A DNA stretch of 64,000 bases, taken from assembly GCA_030762175.1 (NCBI GenBank), contig CM060833.1, positions 1,676,501-1,740,500 on the forward strand, written 5' to 3'. Under the pieces are notes generated by a model, which was given only the letters and a program-made list of their open reading frames with translations, had not been told where the DNA came from and did no database searches. The translations under genes and the position numbers were made by a program. Of this stretch, positions 12,050 through 23,320 are shown piece by piece; within the stretch, counting starts at the first letter, position 1, and the number at the start of each line of letters is the position of its first letter. Origin of the DNA: Metallyticus violacea. Its lineage: Eukaryota > Arthropoda > Insecta > Mantodea > Metallyticidae.

Positions 12050-12660
12050 TTTTAAATTTGCACTCGCTGTAAGCCAGATCTTGGTGATAACGTGTGTTCA
12101 TTTGAGGAATTCGATTATTTGAACAACCCTCGTTCTGGCCTTCCTCGGGAAGCTGTGAACGAGAGAACAATTCAAAGAGTGAAGCAATAGTACACTCCAT
12201 GAACATTTAAAGCTACGAAAACTCTGCGTTTCACATTCCCTAACCAATGAAGAGGAGAAAGGAAACTGCTGAGCATGAGCAAGGCCAGTTGTTCTTCGAC
12301 AAGGTTTTCATTTTTGGAAGCAAATGTTCACTGTTTGCTTGAACTATAAACGACCTTTAGTATGTCACAAACAATGACAATGAATGGAGAATACTATGCC
12401 ACTTATATTTTGAATTCTTCATGTCTCCCCGTAGAACAGTTGCTAATTTGAGGAAAATGGAAGTTTGCAAAGTTCTGCTGCTTGACCAGCCACTTTACAG
12501 TCCTGACTTTGCACTGAGTGGCTTTCCTCGAGTGAAATCTTGCATTGAAAACCATTTAAACAAGTGCAGAAGGTATAAATTCAGCTCTGTTGACAATATC
12601 TCAGTACGAGTAATTTCATGTTGGTGGCCGAGTGTGGTCTACTGTGACATTTTCATTTAC
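12050..12660 (+). mobile_element. Heavily decayed mariner-like transposase
   Basis: Scattered mariner-like blocks are readable. Near 12110 there is a segment like FDYLNNPRSGLPREAVNERTI (linker after the helix-turn-helix). Near 12450-12540 there is LRKMEVCKVLLLDQPLYSPDF, corresponding to the mariner LxxMGWxVLPHPPYSPDL block with the third catalytic Asp. It is followed by LSGFPRVKSCIENHLNKCRRY. The middle third, including the first two catalytic residues, cannot be found. It is an inactive remnant. Confidence 0.55.
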
Positions 12661-13497
12661 TGAAAAACTATTAACACAGAGAAGTTAAATATATCAGAAC
12701 TTTTCTGTGTAATCATAAAAATGGGTCACAGGAAAACTGTGAGTAAAACTCTTCTATACTTTTGTTTTAAATGCATTCCTTTCGAAAATCTATTTATCAT
12801 TTTGATGTTCGGAAGTATGCAGACAACACAAGTTCACAGTTGACGACACTCATGACATGCTAATTACCCACACTTAAATGTCAGCTACTCCTGTAATACA
12901 CTTCTCTGCATTCCTGTATATTATCTCTAAAAATTGCCACACACTAAACACAAATAGAAATAGAAGATGGCTGGTATAAATTTCAAAAGTAGCTCTTCTA
13001 CCTTGATCCGACACTGCAACGTAAACACTGTCCGCTGCCCGAATTTGAACGAGTTGACGATGACCCTTCTAGAGGACGTAAACTCAACAGCATAGGCTGA
13101 GGCACGCATTATCAAAGAAGGCCATTAGAATATTAATGCGCTTTATAATAACTTACTAAAAATGCAATAATTTATCTAAACACGTCCAATCACATACATC
13201 TCGGCTTGTAAGTGAATGCTGCAATAATCATTGTCAGAATACACAGCAATAAAAAGCAGCATTTGTTTCTTTAAACATTTGAAATGTGTAAATCAGCAAT
13301 AGACATCACAGGATGTGAATCCGCGAGGTGTAGGAAAGTTAGAACCAATCAATGGGTTAGAATGTTCTACGCTTCTGTCGGGAAAGTAGAGAGGGCCTCT
13401 TAATTAATTAGTTGCATTTTCAATAAAAGTATGACAAACTGTTATAGTTAGAATAATCCTTGCATATGTTTACAGTGCAAATATATAGTGGACCAAA
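12661..13497. other. No gene recognised
   Basis: AT-rich spacer. One 62-codon minus-strand open frame (12927-13115) has no family resemblance. Confidence 0.4.
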
Positions 13498-13681
13498 CCC
13501 CGCCACGGGCGGCAGAGGTCGTGAACGCGAGGTTTGGAGTTTGATTCTCACCGGGACCATCCTTCCTGACTGAGGAAAACCCAGTTCCTCATAAATGCCG
13601 GGAAAGTACCCTAAACTTAGTGCTAGAACCCTTTGTTCTTGAAAACAAAAATGCTTTTCTAGTTTATCATTTCATCTCATG
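13498..13681 (+). mobile_element. SINE family B, diverged copy
   Basis: A head GCCACGGGCGGCAGAGGTCG with a decayed B box (TTTGATTCTCACC) is followed by the family body CCTGACTGAGGAAAACCCAG. The tail is CCGGGAAAGTACCCTAAAC, ending ATTTCATCTCATGTATCACC. It is more diverged than the next copy, which begins immediately after it, so the two lie in direct tandem. Confidence 0.65.
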
Positions 13682-13683
13682 TA

Positions 13684-13950
13684 TCACCGCCACGGGTGGC
13701 CGAGGTCGTTAAGTGAGCGGGAGATCTGGGGTTCGAATCCCACCAGGACCGTCCTCCCTGACTGAGGTTTTTTCCAGTTTTTCCTCAGTCCTCATAACTG
13801 GCAAATGCATAGAGGTACCTTAAACTTACGCCTGAAACGTTTCCTTCCTTAAAAAAAAAAACCTTTCCCAATTTATCATTTTATTTCATATATCACCAGT
13901 GTTCACCGCCTGTGATGACTCAGTAGTAAAAACAGGCGAAAAAAAAAAGT
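13684..13950 (+). mobile_element. SINE family B, near full length
   Basis: The head GCCACGGGTGGCCGAGGTCG is followed by the B box GGTTCGAATCC at about 13732. The body TTTTTTCCAGTTTTTCCTCA comes next, then GCAAATGC, the TTCCTTCC stretch with an A run, CCCAATTTATCATTT, and the 3' end CCGCCTGTGATGACTCAGTA. The tRNA-like first 70 bases supply an internal RNA polymerase III promoter. Confidence 0.8.
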
Positions 13951-14661
13951 ACCCAAAATATCTGGCGGTTATTTCGCGATGCGCAAAGGACTTAATTTTT
14001 GGTAAGAGTTAAATTACTGTTAGTAGGAGTACTGTTACGGTCACGCACTGGGTGAAATGGCTGGCCAGCAAAGAACGGGCGTTGGCTGAAGAAATATATC
14101 TGTGCATCGTACTCTCAATGCATTTTGTATACACCGGAATTGTGGCCCAATGTCTTCTTAAAAAACAGCAATACTCGTTTTCCAGAAATTTCTTGCTCAT
14201 TTTAATTTTTCTCCGCAATTCAGACTACTCGTGACCTGAGGTGACTTAATTTTGTGCACGTTTGAGTTTCAGCAGAAACATTTCGAATGTACGCAGCCAC
14301 AGGAACGTTATAAAAAGCTAATTTTAGATGACGTGCAGTACAAGCGATTTCCGGCTCGCTTAGCCTTCCAACCATGACGTTGACGTTGTAGGAGACTCAA
14401 TACCCAGTTTTACCAATAAGCAACAGGTGTTAATTTGGCAATGAAGTGAAACCGGAACTACTAATAAGTGGTTTCTGGTGTCGCAGCTTCGTCCTACACT
14501 GCAAGTTACTAAATACGGCTTGCTCAAATATCTTACAGTGAAAATACAATTACATACTTTATTTATTGTACAGTGACATTTTAAAAACTGTTAAGCGATA
14601 ACATTTTCAATTTCAAGATTCTGCTTCTCCAAGGTAAAAGATTTGAAATCATTTTTTCAAT
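13951..14661. other. No gene recognised
   Basis: AT-rich spacer. Overlapping short open frames on both strands at 14009-14234 have no family resemblance. Confidence 0.4.
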
Positions 14662-14936
14662 TTTTTTAATGGTGTTTAACGCCCGTTTTACTACTGAGGC
14701 ACCACAGGCGATGAACATGATGATACGTCAGAAGAAATAATATATGAAAGGACTTTTTTTAAAGTATGGAAATGTTCCAGGCTTATGTTTAGGGTACCTC
14801 TCCGGCATTTGCTATTTACGAAGACTAAGGAAAACCTTGAAAAAACCTCAGTAAATAAGGACGGTCCCGGCAGAATTCCAACCCCGAACTCCCGCTCTCG
14901 CGTTCGCGCCTTAACGTCCTCTCCACCCGTGGCGGT
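14662..14936 (-). mobile_element. SINE family B, full length
   Basis: On the minus strand the copy begins at GCCACGGGTGGAGAGGACGT (the A box is altered), with a damaged B box near 14875. The complete body follows, and the 3' end GTGCCTCAGTAGTAAAACGG lies near 14690. It is the mirror-orientation relative of the tandem pair ending at 13950. Confidence 0.75.
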
Positions 14937-16682
14937 TTTTCAAAAGTACTCTGATAAATCATCTATTAAAAGATTACAGAATAATTATGTATTCGTGCTA
15001 TGCAGGGAGCGCCTTAACCCTCCACTTTGTTCCACTAGGCAACGAAATGAAAGCACAAAGGATTGCCTGAGTCCCCCCCCCCCATATATATATATAAGTT
15101 AAGAGAAGGTAGCCAAGATGATTCTAGCAAGGAGATAAGCAAATAAAAGCAAAACTTAATATGAATATTAGTTACTACATGTTAATCTATATTTTTAGGT
15201 TAGAGAAGGAAAACCCTGACATAAATAATTTTTTTACGAAGGAGAATTTCCCTACGTCCGTTTCGTATTTTTTCTAATCTAGACGCGATATTCTGTAGTG
15301 GGTAACATGCAATTTACCGCATTTCTCACGGTTGAAAGCCGGAGGGAATGCCAGTCCGAATTTGGACACGCATGAAGTTAACTGCGTGGCGCAACATAGT
15401 GTATTAATTACATCAATATGGCTAAATTCAGACATTTATTTACGATTTGTACATGCATACAGAATCGGCTAAGATTTTTAAAGGGATATTTAACTTACAA
15501 GTCGAATTCCCAAATCAGTAAATAAATATCGCAAAAGGAATGCATTTTTACACAACCACGCACAGTACTCACTAGAAAAGTAGATAGCACTGGATATGAT
15601 TTGAAACGTTCCCCTAAAAATCACTTCCATGTTTTTTTTTTCAGCAAACGGGAATTTTCTATTTCTCTGTTCAGAATTAATAAAACAACCATACTGCAGT
15701 TTAAAAATACCTAACCCGCTTCACGAGCAACCCCTGCATGTTCAAAAGATGCGCCATTAGCAGCGAGAGAATAGGTGGAAGTTTTTTATGAAGAATCAAT
15801 ATTGACAGGTATGTGCAGAATATTTTGCAACTCCCTTTCCGTGAATTAACTGTGAGGGAACGCAGTTTTACGCCTTTCCAGCAGAATTCTGCGACAACCC
15901 ATGTCTCCTTGCATGCAATTCATGAGTACTCGACGATACAGTCATCACTAACATATCGCCCCTTTGGTCCTGGGAGGCATTAAAGGGGGGGGGGGGAAGT
16001 TGTGACAATCTGACACGTTCACGGCGGTACTAACGTTACATTATGATGACTTTTTACATCCCTCTGCTAGTGCTTCTGTTTTCACTCTATTAAAGGCCAC
16101 AGCAATAATAAATTAGCTATTTCCTTTACTTTTTTTAGTATTCTCATAACAAAGTGTAATTCCCTCCATGTTCTCCTCGTCCTCACATAAACCCCAAAGG
16201 TTATTAAGTTCGGTTTGCAAAATCTTCATATCTGTAATTACAAACCTACCTTCAGCTACGTGCTGAACTAATGAAATAATTTGCTCTACTGTTACAACAT
16301 GCTTCCGTCTGAGTTCACTGCCTCTCTGCTGTCCTTCACACTCTCAAGTGCATTATTACGAACCATAAGTCATTACTACTTCTTTAATCTCTCGAAATCT
16401 TTATGTTCAAGCACCTTGCAAATGTTCTTAAAATTCGCCGTCACGTTCATATATTAGGACTGTCGCACGCACCACCAACAATGTTAAAAATTAACCCCAT
16501 GCTACCAGCGCTTCCCCGGTTGTAATACTAATAAAACATTTCTGATATGTAATTACATTTACAGTAAACTAATGCTAGAGATCTTTTACAGCATATCTGT
16601 AGCTGTATTCTGACCCATCCTATTTCTTAATTTTGTCATCATGATGCTTCCACGGTGCACATTCGGCGATCTCTTGTTCATT
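14937..16682. other. No gene recognised; C and G homopolymers
   Basis: AT-rich sequence with C11 at 15073-15083 followed by a short (AT)n tract, and G12 at 15985-15996. On the minus strand near 16020-16440 there are short protein-like pieces, but stops interrupt them every few dozen codons and I recognise no family. Confidence 0.35.
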
Positions 16683-16960
16683 TGTTTTATTTACGGACGT
16701 TCTAGGTCATCAGCGTCCCATTCTATTCAGGGCGTGAAACGGCCGACAAATTTTGCTCAGACGCCTCTTCTTTCAGGCTTGAGTTTCTTTTTCGTGCCGT
16801 AAATGTACGACACGGGACCCACGGGTTTACTTCCCTTCCGAAGGAAGCCAGACATACGATTTTTACGCCCGAAAAAACCCATCGCTCCTGGCCGGGTTCG
16901 AACCGGCGAACTTGGTTTTAGGAGGCAAGTATGGTAACCACTACACCACCAGGACCGACT
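16683..16960 (-). mobile_element. tRNA-derived SINE, family A, full length (reference copy)
   Basis: This is the best full-length family A copy. On the minus strand it starts GGTCCTGGTGGTGTAGTGG, which contains an A box (TGGTGTAGTGG). The B box GGTTCGAACCC follows about 50 bases later, as in a tRNA gene. Then come CGGGCGTAAAAATCG, CTTCCTTCGGAAGGGAAGTA, ACATTTACGGCACGAAAAAG, CGGCCGTTTCACGCCCTG and the end CGTAAATAAAAC. The first 75 bases are tRNA-like but lack the pairing expected of a functional tRNA. The frames it opens are by-products. Confidence 0.85.
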
Positions 16961-18599
16961 GAAAGCAGGTAGGCGTGACGGCTGCACAAAATGGAGTTGC
17001 TTTATAACCAGCACTATGCTGCTCTGAAAATTTACTTCCGTCTGCAGAAATCCGATAAGCATCGTACACGATGTTACAGCAAGCATATAGCGATGATGTT
17101 CTACCACAATCAACCCACTTCCGTGGTTCAAAGAGGTTAAGGAGGGCAGGCCGTCCATGCAGCGAACGAGACTAGGAACTGAACTGGCCAGATTGTCAAA
17201 TGTTACAATTCTTCAGCAGCAGCTTTATCGCTGAGACTCTGAAATGACTATATTAGAAGTTTTGCTACCAATGGAGTCACTCCTAGCTCGCTGTGAAATT
17301 TTAGCTTCGTTCTTCAAATTTTTATACAAAAGCATTCTTTTTCTTTAATTAGCGGTACCTTTTAGTCTTTATAGGCAGAAGCCATAGACTCGTGTATAAG
17401 AAGTCAAAGCGCCAGCGATTTACATTCGAACACAAAGAACTGTGGCGTGTAATAAATTGTCCAAACGCAGTAAATATCGATTACTTTGTTATTTGCTACA
17501 GTGTTGAATAAAGGCATTTTATCAGTACCTTTCTTCAACCTTTTTGTATACTTTCCGGAACCTTTCTTTTCTCTTTCCAAGTATAATTTGCAACTTCAAA
17601 ATGATTAAAAATGTGCCAATTAAATAAATCGTGCGTTATTTCTGAGAACACCTTACATAATTATGAAAAATGTTCCATGAACTGCAAAAAACCCCAGTCG
17701 GATGTCGCAAGAAATGGATGAAGCAGTATTTTGATTCCAATTAAAGTATCGAGTTTTTGCCTGGATTAATCCTGAACGATACGGTGGAACACATGACACT
17801 CTAACTGATGACTGACGAACCCTTTGTCAGATTTACGCAGAAAGATCGTTCAGCGCACAGTTTGCTTTCTAAAAATTTCAGATAACCCTCCCTCCCAAAA
17901 ATTACTGGAGGTGGTGACAGACACATTAAGGTTGTGGAGTGGACATCGTTTCATCACTGACCAGTTTTTACAAGTATTTCAGATGCTAACTCTAAATTAA
18001 TGCTTTTATGCAAAATAACTCGCTGCATCAAAAGATATAAGCAAACCTTTTAGAAACTTAATAAAATTACTGCAACATGAAGTAAATGTAACATTTCGCA
18101 ACAAGAACAATGAAACTCATCGTGTCGCGCGCTTTTTATTATAAGAAGCAGAAAAACTAATTCTACTTTCTGTAATAGCAGCTGAGGTGGTACAACGAAT
18201 GATGAAAACTTCATGCGCGCTAACCTTTGTCGCTGTTAATACTCAAGTTACTACGTACACATAAATTATACCAGCAGTCTGGAAGTTAAGATTCCGGTAT
18301 ATACACTCACAGGCTAAAAGAACCGCACTTACAATTGTTACAAACACCCTCATTTTAAGCAACACACTTTAATGTATTTGTAACACACCAATTTGCACTT
18401 GGTTTTTTTTTTTCCTTCAAATTTGAGACAATGACGTTCATAAACCAAAGATATACACTTTCTTTCTGTCAAAATTGTTCACTTAACTTTTATGCACAAT
18501 ATTTGTCCACTAAATTTATAATACGTTAAAATGCAAGCGATATTAATGCATACGACTTAAGTTCACCCTAAGAATAACAAAACAAACGCCCAGTACCTG
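16961..18599. other. No gene recognised
   Basis: AT-rich throughout, with no coding-like frame on either strand and no repeat I could pair within the window. Confidence 0.45.
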
Positions 18600-19135
18600 G
18601 TGTGCCCCTCTCTAGACTTAATTAGGGCATGGTTTCTGACTCCTCTTGGAGTTCCTGTAAGGTCTCCGGGACAGTATTACGATCTCGGCTGCTTCTACCA
18701 ACCTATCCCAGAGACGTTCTACAGGGTTCAGGTCGGGGCTACGACCTGGAAAATTGAGTCGAACAATGCCCACATCGTCAAGATACCGCTGTGTGTGGAC
18801 GAGCATTGTCGTGCATGAATATGAATTCATCGGTTGATACAGCGCTGAGCGTTCAGGCTACTGTTATCGATGAACACTAAATGGGTTACCACCCCACACC
18901 ATCTCGGAACCTCCACCGAATGTGTCCTTTCGGAGAATGTGCACCCTGCGAACCCCTCTCCAGGTTTTTTAGAACCTGCCATACGAAAATGCACGTAGTC
19001 ATCCCCAGGTCTGAGTTTCTCGGAACCGTTTCACAGCCTCTTGCATCAAGGTATAAGGCGTGCCTATGGTTGTAGCGGCGTAACGGAGACTGCGTCCATC
19101 ATGAATCAGGGCAACGTCTTCAGTACTCAAAAGCA
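18600..19135 (-). mobile_element. Degenerate Tc1-like transposase
   Basis: On the minus strand an N-terminal segment (VALIHDGRSLRYAATTIGTP, then AVKRFRET) matches the helix-turn-helix start of Tc1 transposases. A remnant like FGGGSEMVWGG, the central Tc1 block, follows near 18900. The C terminus from about 18790 reads YLDDVGIVRLNFPGRSPDLN followed by PVERLWDRL. It keeps the SPDLNPxExxWD signature with the final catalytic Glu of the DDE triad. Sequence between the N-terminal block and the GGG block is deleted, and stops occur throughout. Dead element. Confidence 0.8.
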
Positions 19136-19869
19136 TGATTTAAACTGAACTTGGTGATCGTCATTCGCTCCAAACAGAAAGAGCGCCAGGAAGTGATGCA
19201 TAAGAAAACGTCTTTTAAAGTTTAGCGCGGTAACACCCTCAAGTGGGATAAATCGTATTGTTAGCCTAATGCATCCAAGAAAGCAACTGATCACATTTAC
19301 CTATGGTATTTATTCATAACTCTATCAAAATTAAGTTTAAACTTAAAAATTACCAAAATTTGCTATGATATTTTTTAGATACATTTGCGATGGATATTTC
19401 TTGAGGTAGAGTAAATAAGAAGAAAATTAAAAGCGAATATTTACGGACGAGGCAGAATATTTAGGTGTACCGTCATAGTTTCAATGGTTTGGGCCTGCCT
19501 ATTGAGCCTCAGACTTTTCCGGACAATCATAGAAGCCCGTGAAAGTACCGATGTCTTTCGGAACTTATTTATTAAAAATGAAAATGGAAATAATTTTCTG
19601 TACTTATTTATCTACAATATCGTTTGGAAAACATGGAAACTGAAAACAAATTTCTCTTTTGATCTCCATTTATGAGGGCTTTAAATGAAATGCAACATAA
19701 TTCAGGAATTACAATTAAAGGAGTATGTTGTGACATAAATGTTATATGTTACTACACTAAAAAGATAAAAGTTTTAAAATGCTTGTGATGAACAAGTTTA
19801 CATATATTATACTTTTAAAAGGAAACATTCTACGAGAATAATTCAAAAATTTAAAATTAATTTCATTCT
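19136..19869. other. No gene recognised
   Basis: AT-rich spacer with one short plus-strand frame (19484-19675) of no recognisable family. Confidence 0.4.
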
Positions 19870-19990
19870 TACAATAACTGAGCGACAAAATGCTCAACCT
19901 CTGCGTGGTTGCCGAATCTTTTCCCTCCCAATGTCTCCTTCAGTAGCCCCAACATGTAGAAAATACATCTGGACTATAAGGAGGGCGAAT
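19870..19990 (-). mobile_element. Mariner transposase C-terminal fragment
   Basis: The minus strand reads PPYSPDV, then in the next frame LGLLKETLGGKRFGNHAEVE and HFVAQLL. This corresponds to the PPYSPDLAPCDxxxFGPLKExLGGxRF...VxxFVxxWL region of mariner transposases. It includes the third catalytic Asp position. About 40 codons survive, with one frameshift. Confidence 0.6.
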
Positions 19991-21034
19991 TTTCCTTAAT
20001 TGATGGAAAATCCTTAATATTAATATAATTTATTTATGTTTTCTCTTCCTATAATCACTATATGTAATTACTTTTAATAATGTATACATTCTAGTTGCAT
20101 AGCTGGACGTCAACAGTGCTTTGCCCACAATAGAGTTGAGAATGTCTCGCCTAATGAACCCTTGTAAGGGAGCTCTTTTGTTCGCTAAGGCTAAGCAAGC
20201 CAAGGTCAGTCCTTTAGCACTCAAGATATGTTTTGACAGGAGAAAGCCGTATTCCCTTTAAACATTGCGCAACGCAGAGGTTTAAAAGCCGCAGAAGGCA
20301 TACGACCCCGATCAGATGAAAACACAATTAGAATTTAAAGCGACGTATCGTGAGGCAGAGTTTTGAAGCACTTGCTAGCTAGCGAATCAGGTTTAAAATA
20401 GCCAGTATTAAGAAAGGGTTTAAATTTTGAAGGAGAGACGCGCGGCTTGTCTGTTTGAACTACGCATACAAGGGCAAGTTTGGGCACCGTGCCTCATTCA
20501 ATTCGTTGCTTGTTCCGGCCACTTCATTCGATTCTCTATGCTGCTTCATTAGACTCCGCATATTCTTGCAACCGGAATTCGAAGTTTATATCTGAGCAGT
20601 AAATAAAACAAATGAAGAGCATAAGCAATTGCATGACATTGCGATGAGTCTGAAGGTGTGGCATTTCTGTGATTTGGGTGCTATTGGAAAAGCTAAAGAG
20701 AACGAGTTGTCACTTCGTCGTGGAATTTGGAGTTAAGTGCATCTCGGAGACGATACGCGGAAACGAAGATGTTGCAACCGGAGAAAGCAAAAACAATCCT
20801 CTCAGCAGGAAAATGATAGCGACTTTATGTACGATTCATACGTGTTAACTCGGTGGTGCAAGAATTATTTGAGCGTACAGCACCCCTTTTTCAGAGAATT
20901 AATTGACAGGGAGCGTTATCATGCGGGACTATTGCGAATAATTCCATGAGAACAATTCACGATGTTTCCTCATGAGAGAGTTATTAGTAGGGCTTGTGAT
21001 CGCCTCAATACCTGTCGGGAAAATTAAAAATGGT
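19991..21034. other. Unrecognised DNA
   Basis: The part from about 20440 to 20950 contains a 70-codon plus-strand frame (20737-20949) of charged composition, followed by a stop. It lies directly upstream of a transposase C-terminal remnant and could be its eroded N-terminal portion, but I cannot match it to a family. Confidence 0.3.
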
Positions 21035-21185
21035 GTAAATGACGAATCCGCACCGTGAAGAACTCAAAGATAACATTCGTTACCCGGATTTCTCAAAATG
21101 ATCTACAGCGGGTGATGAATAACTTCGCAAAAAATGCGTGCAGAATGAAGGTGGGCACATTCAACACCTCATTTGATAATTAATG
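21035..21185 (+). mobile_element. Transposase C-terminal fragment (Tc1/mariner superfamily)
   Basis: In shifting frames the sequence reads NPHREELKDNIRY, then SQNDLQRVMNNFAK, then CVQNEGGHIQHLI and a stop. This follows the end of a transposase group whose proteins finish LKxxIRxxIxxIxxxxLQxVxxNFxxRxxxCxxxxGxHxxHLI. Three frames are needed, so it is a pseudogene. The catalytic part was not found. Confidence 0.5.
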
Positions 21186-22499
21186 AACTGTTAAATTGGT
21201 TTGTGTATTGTATGGTTTGTTTTGTTGTTTTACATTTACCGAAACCAGGCTGGCCGGCTAATGAGCGGTGCGCTCGCCCGTAGAGGGGAAAACAAAACTG
21301 ATTGCACAGCACCAAGCGCTTTATATAAGAAAATGCATCCTAAACTACTTTATGGGTTGATGTGTTTTCAACTTCCATTTAGATGACAATGATATTGAGA
21401 AAACTCAGGCTACCACTGTGCCAAAATGTTTATAAAAATTAACCTATTTGCTTTAGTTTTGGATGTTATGTTGGTCAAATAGTTATCCGAAAAGGTAAAC
21501 AATGCTAACTCAATTATGGGATGACACATTGTAAAACAATATAATATGCGGGTCTGGGTCGCTTTTGAGAGAAGGAAGGATGCCAAGACGTTTTACGAGG
21601 TTGAGTGAAAAAGTTGTCGGAATGACCCACAGATTGCAGCAGCAGTTCCGAAACAGCACCATTGAAAAGTTTGTGCAATAAATAATACAATAATTATAGC
21701 TGTTTGTTGCAGTGCAAATATCGAACATGGAGCGGTTATGAAGTACTTGGTAAAGAATGTAACACTGTAGGGGACTCGGCGTCATCATTTTCTACCACGA
21801 AAGCTTGGAAGCGAACAACGAAAATTCTTCCGGACATCAGACATTATGATAAGGTGCATACATATCACGTGGTTCTGAAGGACGCCAATTAAAGGTGTTC
21901 CAATTGCTGAATTTCAGGGCGTATTTCTCCATTTTGACGGAATAATTGTGCTTGAACAAAATATTCAGCAAGACAGCTGACTCAGGATTAAAGGCGAATT
22001 TCGCAAAATCTTTAAGCCGCCTCTATCCTGGATGTAATAAAACTTGTTTATAGCGTTGATAAAATAGTGGCCTGAGCGTGCGATTAATGCAGATAACGAG
22101 TGAAAAGAGAATGCGATAAAATCCCGCATGACATCGTAAAATTAACTGCGAAACATACACATGCAATAAGCAACCATAGGAGCAAAGTCAGAATTTTGAA
22201 GTGTTATTAACGATACTGCATTTCCTTCGCACGCCATTGCTCAAAACTCGATTCCGATAGCACTGTCATCATCGACAGAGATGAGAAATAAGTGTGGACG
22301 CAGGTAAGAAAATTTACTCTGGGCGAAAGTCCGTCACACAGGAGCTGCTTAAACCAAGCGAATTCCTCAGCTAGAATAATTTTAAAAATGAATACAAAAT
22401 ACAAAGGATGCCCTTATTTTAATGGACTAAGTTGTGGCATTAATTAGTATAACAAACTCTAAAGCTAACTAATGAATTATAATACATTAGGTTTGTCTG
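21186..22499. other. No gene recognised
   Basis: AT-rich. Short open frames at 21201-21386, 21510-21788 and 22207-22404 show no family resemblance. Confidence 0.4.
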
Positions 22500-22945
22500 T
22501 TTTTGCTCTTCAAAATCACTTGAAAGTAAAATTACTCTGAAAGTAAGGGGTACAAAACTAGAATTCTTACAATGTGTAAGTATTAAAAAAGAGAAATCAC
22601 ATTTTTAGAATTATTGTTATTGAAATTAAATCGCACAAAATTAATGGTGTATATTAATTAAATGAAATTATAATCACTGAAAGACAAAGCTACACTGTTT
22701 GAGTATTTTTAAACATTTTTAAATGTAACCATGTTTATGAACTGAGCCCTTGATATCGTCTTTACATTCACTAAAACAGAGAAAAATAACAGAAAGTTTC
22801 GAATTACATTCTGTATTTAAGAAGAACATGTTCATATGTTTCAATAAAATAAAAACAATTACAATGTACTAAGCGTGCAAAAACAATTGAAAGTTTCATC
22901 AATTTTCATTGGCTTTGAAATTTAATTTAAATGTTATAAAGTTCC
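22500..22945 (-). repeat. Repeat family R3, inverted copy
   Basis: The reverse complement aligns along its whole length with about 60700-61165. Shared blocks include ACATTCTGTATTTAAGAAGA, ATGTTTATGAACTGA, TCAAAATCACTTGAAA and AGAATTCTTACAAT, with small gaps between. The frames are closed on both strands, so this looks like a non-coding or fully decayed mobile element. Confidence 0.65.
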
Positions 22946-22969
22946 ACAGAAAACCGGTCATCAGTTTAA

Positions 22970-23320
22970 TAGCAAATTAAACGCATTTAGCCTTTTTCGG
23001 AGCCGGTTCGCCTTGTTTCGTTTCCGGTGTATAGTAATAGTCCCAACATGTTGTACAATTCGGTTGCATTCTTTTTAAATATTTCCAAACAGTTGGCTTT
23101 TGCTCTGGAATAGACGCAAAGTTGTTCACGTGTAATTCATTTTGCAAAATAAGATTAACTCGGTGCAGTTGAGATGTTCGTGACCTCTGCTTACTCGCGC
23201 ACTTTCGCTCGTCTGGCACCAAAACAATATTATGGACGATTGCTGGCCTCTATGATTTTTGGAGCTCCAGTACATGGTGCGTCTTCGATGCTGTTCTGCC
23301 ACGCATAAACTCATTTACCC
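22970..23320 (-). mobile_element. Mariner-like transposase fragment
   Basis: The minus-strand frame from 23222 ends in YYYTPETKQGEPAPKKAK. It corresponds to the mariner block between the first catalytic Asp (TxDExWxxxYxPETKxxS) and SAPKKAKxxPSxxKV. The first catalytic D is replaced (TCWD for TxDE). The upstream 60 codons are only weakly transposase-like. The 3' half, including the second and third catalytic residues, is missing. Confidence 0.5.

Noticed and set aside
16885..16960. Possible functional tRNA gene on the minus strand
   Set aside because: The same head recurs in several SINE A copies and lacks proper acceptor pairing.
16757..17158. 133-codon minus-strand open frame
   Set aside because: Its C-terminal half is translated from the full-length family A SINE, including the tRNA-like head. 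The frame is a by-product of a repeat.
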